Shown here: positions 61,324 to 64,000 of the stretch, in pieces
Layout of the letters: every line of letters starts with the position of its first letter
How positions within the stretch are numbered: the first letter of the stretch is position 1
Assembly (NCBI GenBank): GCA_014155875.1
Contig: JACEFZ010027939.1
Coordinates: 279,001-343,000 of the forward strand
Direction of reading: 5' to 3'
Length of the DNA stretch: 64,000 bases
DNA from: Cepaea nemoralis
Lineage: Eukaryota > Mollusca > Gastropoda > Stylommatophora > Helicidae
Position numbers and translations under genes: made by a program
Notes under the pieces: generated by a model
Told to the model about the DNA's origin: nothing
Seen by the model: the letters and a program-made list of their open reading frames with translations, nothing else
The model's database searches: none

Positions 61324-61582
61324 TCCCCCCCCCCCCCCCCCCCCCCCCCCCCACATTTCCATCCTGTTTCAGGATATTGCGGTCAACATCAGCATCTTTC
61401 AGCTGTATGTTGATTCCTAGGCTAGATTACGCTCATCAGCACGCCACTACTTTCTGAGTGACCGGCTCCATACTCTCGTAAGTCACTGGTGCGACTTGAA
61501 CCGCTTCCAATTCTCGTGCACTCACGTCAACCACGAGAGTATTCGGGATTACGGAGAAAGCTGCTAACACCTAGGCCAGGGA
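61324..61582 (-). repeat. SINE family A copy with poly-C (poly-G) tail and 14-bp target duplication
   Basis: GAAAAACATCTGAT at 61310-61323 and 61583-61596. The tRNA-like head is at the right end (minus sense: GGCCTAGGTGTTAGCAGC, then GGAAGCGGTTCAAGTCGC). The 3' tail is a run of about 28 C on the plus strand. Confidence 0.94.
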
Positions 61583-62269
61583 GAAAAACATCTGATGGCT
61601 GCAGAAATGAGGTTTCTGGGGAAAATGCAAAGAATACCATGGACAGACAGATAAACCAATGACAGGAGACAAATGAAAATCGTAAATTGATTAGAGAAAT
61701 TAGACGTGGTCAGTCAACATTTTTTGGACATGTTAGTTATGAGAGGAAATGGATTGGAGAACTTAGTGACAACTGGCAAGATCGAAGGGAACAGACAGAG
61801 AGGAAAATACCTGGATGGCTTGGCCACGTGGCATGGTCGAGACAGGAACATAGAGCTGATCCACTACTCTGGTGATCGAGTGACATGGCAGTACATGACC
61901 GCCTACGCTTATCGGCATGGCACATGATGGATGGATGGTTTTTACTGATGTAATTTTCTTTGTTAATTTCCAAACGTGAATGAATCATGTAACCGGCTGT
62001 TTTAATAATCTATAAACAGTAATAGAATGTTCTTGTCATGAACTGACCATCAACAAACTGAGAGGAAGACCGTTATTGTGAAGACAACCACATAACACAA
62101 CAAAATGTCGCCATTTTCTCCACTAAAATCCCATAAGTGACGTGATTGACAGGGTTGCCACTTTTCTTTGTCAGAAAACATCTAGAAATTGTACAAAGAA
62201 CATCTAGAAATATCTAGATGTGTGGTTGTACATCTAGAAAAACACCCAGTTGTGAAAAGAAAGAAAGGA

Positions 62270-63711
62270 CAGCTAGTGCTCGACTTACGACCACGATCGG
62301 TTCCGACAGACCGGTCGTAACACGATTTGGTCGTAAGTTGAGTACGCTATGTGTTTATAAGTGATGTTATAAAAATATTTAAGTTAAATTATATCATAAA
62401 TTTCTTTTATTATTGTTATAAATCATAATTTTCGATGTTCATTTTGTGCCATTTGTATCATCTCTACACCATTTTGTTTCTTATTTTTACATCGTCAGGT
62501 TTAAGAAACACACTGCATTACCTGTACATGTACAACTGGTTTAATATTTGCAAAACATAGTAAATACAGGTGTGGAAAATACTATAGAAAACATTTTCCC
62601 AATCGCAAAACACATCAAATTGTCATTAACATCAAAATATATAAACATGTACGAAACATTTTATTGGCCACTGGTGCTTGGCTGCAGATCATTAATATCG
62701 TCATCCAAGGCAGCAGTTGGGGGTACCGGAGTTTTTTTTTTTTCATTAACATGGTGAGCTTTGTCTGAATTGTATGTTTCTTTTTTTATCACAAATTTCA
62801 CGATACGGACGAAACACATCGTGCGCCATTCGTTCAGTCCTTGCAAATCGTTCGATGTTTGGGTTCATTACTTCGAAATGTATAAGAAGTTTATTCAGTA
62901 AAGATAAACCTTCTGATAATCCCTTAGGGGTGAACTTTCTTTCTGGCTCATCCTCTCCTTACTTGGCTTCTCTGCTTTCTTCTTCCGCCACTCTTTCTTC
63001 TTCCAGTTCGATTAACTCTTCATTTGTAAGTTCTCCGTAATCTTTGTCTAGCAACTCTTCGACATCTTCAATTTCACACTCCAAAGAAAGGTCTTTGGCG
63101 AGTTTTACTATTTTTTCCCGAATCGTTTCAAGTTCGTGTTCACTGTCAAATCCATGAAAATCATTAACATAGCGCTTAACACAATTTTTTCCAGATGCCA
63201 TTCATGCACTTTGTCGTCACAGCCTCCCAGGCGGTAGCGATATTCTTGATATACATTAAAATGTTGTAGTGTTTCCAAAAATCTCGCAATGTTGGTTCTG
63301 AGTCAGCATCTATTGCGGATATTGCTTGAACGAAGGTGGTTCGGAGATAGTTGGCCTTTACGGTCGCAATCAAACCTTTGGTCCATAGGTTGGATGAGTG
63401 GAGTCGTGTTTGGCGGAAGATAAACAAATTTTACATCTGGATGGAGATCGCCTAGATGTGGTGGGTTATCGAGTAGGGTTATTGAGTGTGACCGTGTTAT
63501 TTCTTAGAAATTGATGACGCCGGCTAGAAGCATAGCATCATCATAGCATAATGCCTCCCTTTCCATAGTTAACGACCGCCGATGATTGCAGATAACGCCG
63601 TTCGACTGATAATTGAGGCAGAAATAAATTTGAAATCTAATATGGCTAGTGATTGTGGTCGTAAAGTCGAATGGTCGTAAGTTGCATAGGTCGTAAGTCG
63701 ATCAATACCTG
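62270..63711 (-). mobile_element. Tigger-like (pogo/Tc1) element, internally deleted
   Basis: Ends CAGCTAGTGCTCGACTTACG, then ACC, and, inverted, CAGGTATTGATCGACTTACG, then ACC. A TA follows the right end; the left flank is GA, so the TA duplication is imperfect. Carries only the C-terminal part of the transposase. Confidence 0.9.
62959..63490 (-). pseudogene. Tigger transposase C-terminal part
   Basis: Minus strand from 63490: DNPPHLGDLHPDVKFVYLPP and NTTPLIQPMDQ (the region with the terminal catalytic Asp, typical of Tigger/jerky DDE enzymes), frame break, GLIATVKANYLRTTFVQAIS, TLRDFWKHYNILMYIKNIAT and CMNGIWKK, second frame break near 63190, CVKRYVNDFHGFDSEHELET and an acidic tail. DNA-binding and N-terminal catalytic parts are absent. 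Confidence 0.92.
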
Positions 63712-63743
63712 TACATAGATCTCGATATGACTTACCACTTACC

Positions 63744-63974
63744 CTATAGAATCATGACTTCATCTTCACTGATATCTGTCCCACAAAATGCACAGGGTGA
63801 ACGTAGCTTGGATGATGAAGTTGAAGCTTCAGATTCATAATGACTCTGGTATGCTTTAGCTGTTCCAATTTCTTTTAATACACGTTCAACGAGGTGATCA
63901 GTTAGACAGCATTTTCCTACTCTCATCAGGCCAAATGTTATTGTCAAGTTAGCATTTAAGAAGTAAAGTTTCAT
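63744..63974 (-). pseudogene. hAT copy 3, C-terminal end of transposase
   Basis: Contains NLTITFGLMRVGKCCLTDHL and KEIGTAKAYQSHYESEASTS, ending ISEDEVMIL. It is nearly identical in layout to the C-terminus of copy 1, which ends ISEDEDMIL. Confidence 0.85.
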
Positions 63975-64000
63975 CTCAATTCTTAGTTTAGATTTTATAT

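Larger units (their letters stand above)
60360..61930. mobile_element. LINE with inverted 5' segment (twin-priming structure)
   Basis: 60360-60805 is the RT N-terminal part on the minus strand: RFNNEGPPILKMEVRNVLKH, MKAGKAP, SITKILLQ-type motif and QCGFVEGKGTVNAVYISLK. From about 60806 the RT continues on the plus strand: DINGISIGGRNINNIRYADD, FELNCKKTQIMVITRK and YNYLGTVITSDGR, then after a SINE GLENLVTTGKIEGNRQRG and a GATGGATGG tail. The central RT segment (finger/palm before YADD) is missing. Confidence 0.88.
62150..64000 (-). mobile_element. hAT transposon copy 3, running out of the window, interrupted by a Tigger relic
   Basis: End CAGGGTTGCCACTTTTCTTT matches hAT copy 1. After the Tigger insertion, 63744-63974 on the minus strand encodes LMRVGKCCLTDHLVERVLKE, then IGTAKAYQ, matching 42175-42370. 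The rest of the transposase lies right of the window. Confidence 0.85.

Overview
This is a stretch of animal nuclear DNA. Coding pieces are split by GT-AG introns, and most of the sequence is transposable elements (LINEs, tRNA-derived SINEs, hAT, mariner, Tigger, piggyBac, Helitron), satellites and microsatellites. The LINE families and the large homogeneous C2H2 zinc-finger array suggest a lophotrochozoan invertebrate such as a mollusc, but that is inference and no species can be named.

Host genes. The main finding is one conserved gene on the minus strand, read here by joining 13 exons whose splice phases all agree (36589 down to 1678). It encodes the ANKZF1/Vms1 peptidyl-tRNA hydrolase of ribosome-associated quality control: N-terminal leader, C2H2 finger, VLRF1 catalytic domain with its GTAQ motif, ankyrin repeats and a coiled coil. 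The last exon or exons, expected to carry the VCP-interacting motif, lie left of the window. A second minus-strand locus (about 57.08 to 54.26 kb) is a C2H2 array of about 27 fingers behind a 10-residue repeat region; it is broken by several frameshifts.

Layout. 0-1.35 kb: decayed LINE holding a piggyBac-derived element. 1.7-36.6 kb: ANKZF1, whose introns hold a LINE inserted in a SINE, RNase H fragments, a (GA)n array, an 89-bp tandem array that multiplies one of the gene's own splice acceptors, a 36-bp satellite split by a hAT element that itself holds two head-to-tail Helitrons, and a mariner copy. 36.6-41.8 kb: 5' flank with LINE scraps, (GAA)n and (TA)n tracts and a possible promoter near 39.6-40.0 kb. 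41.8-51 kb: two hAT transposases interrupted by a 344-bp hAT MITE, SINEs and two LINEs. 50.9-53.0 kb: abnormal homopolymer-rich sequence, probably an assembly fault. 53.2-54.0 kb: LINE piece and a 31-bp minisatellite. 54.3-57.1 kb: zinc-finger locus. 57.2-59.7 kb: 31-bp satellite interrupted by a LINE and a SINE. 60.3-61.9 kb: LINE with an inverted 5' part, interrupted by a poly-C SINE. 62.1-64 kb: a third hAT copy interrupted by a Tigger relic.

Many insertions were dated relative to each other from perfect target-site duplications read directly from the sequence. No bacterial-type system, CRISPR or intact tRNA/rRNA gene was seen. Exon borders come from reading frame and splice consensus only; no transcript or database was consulted.
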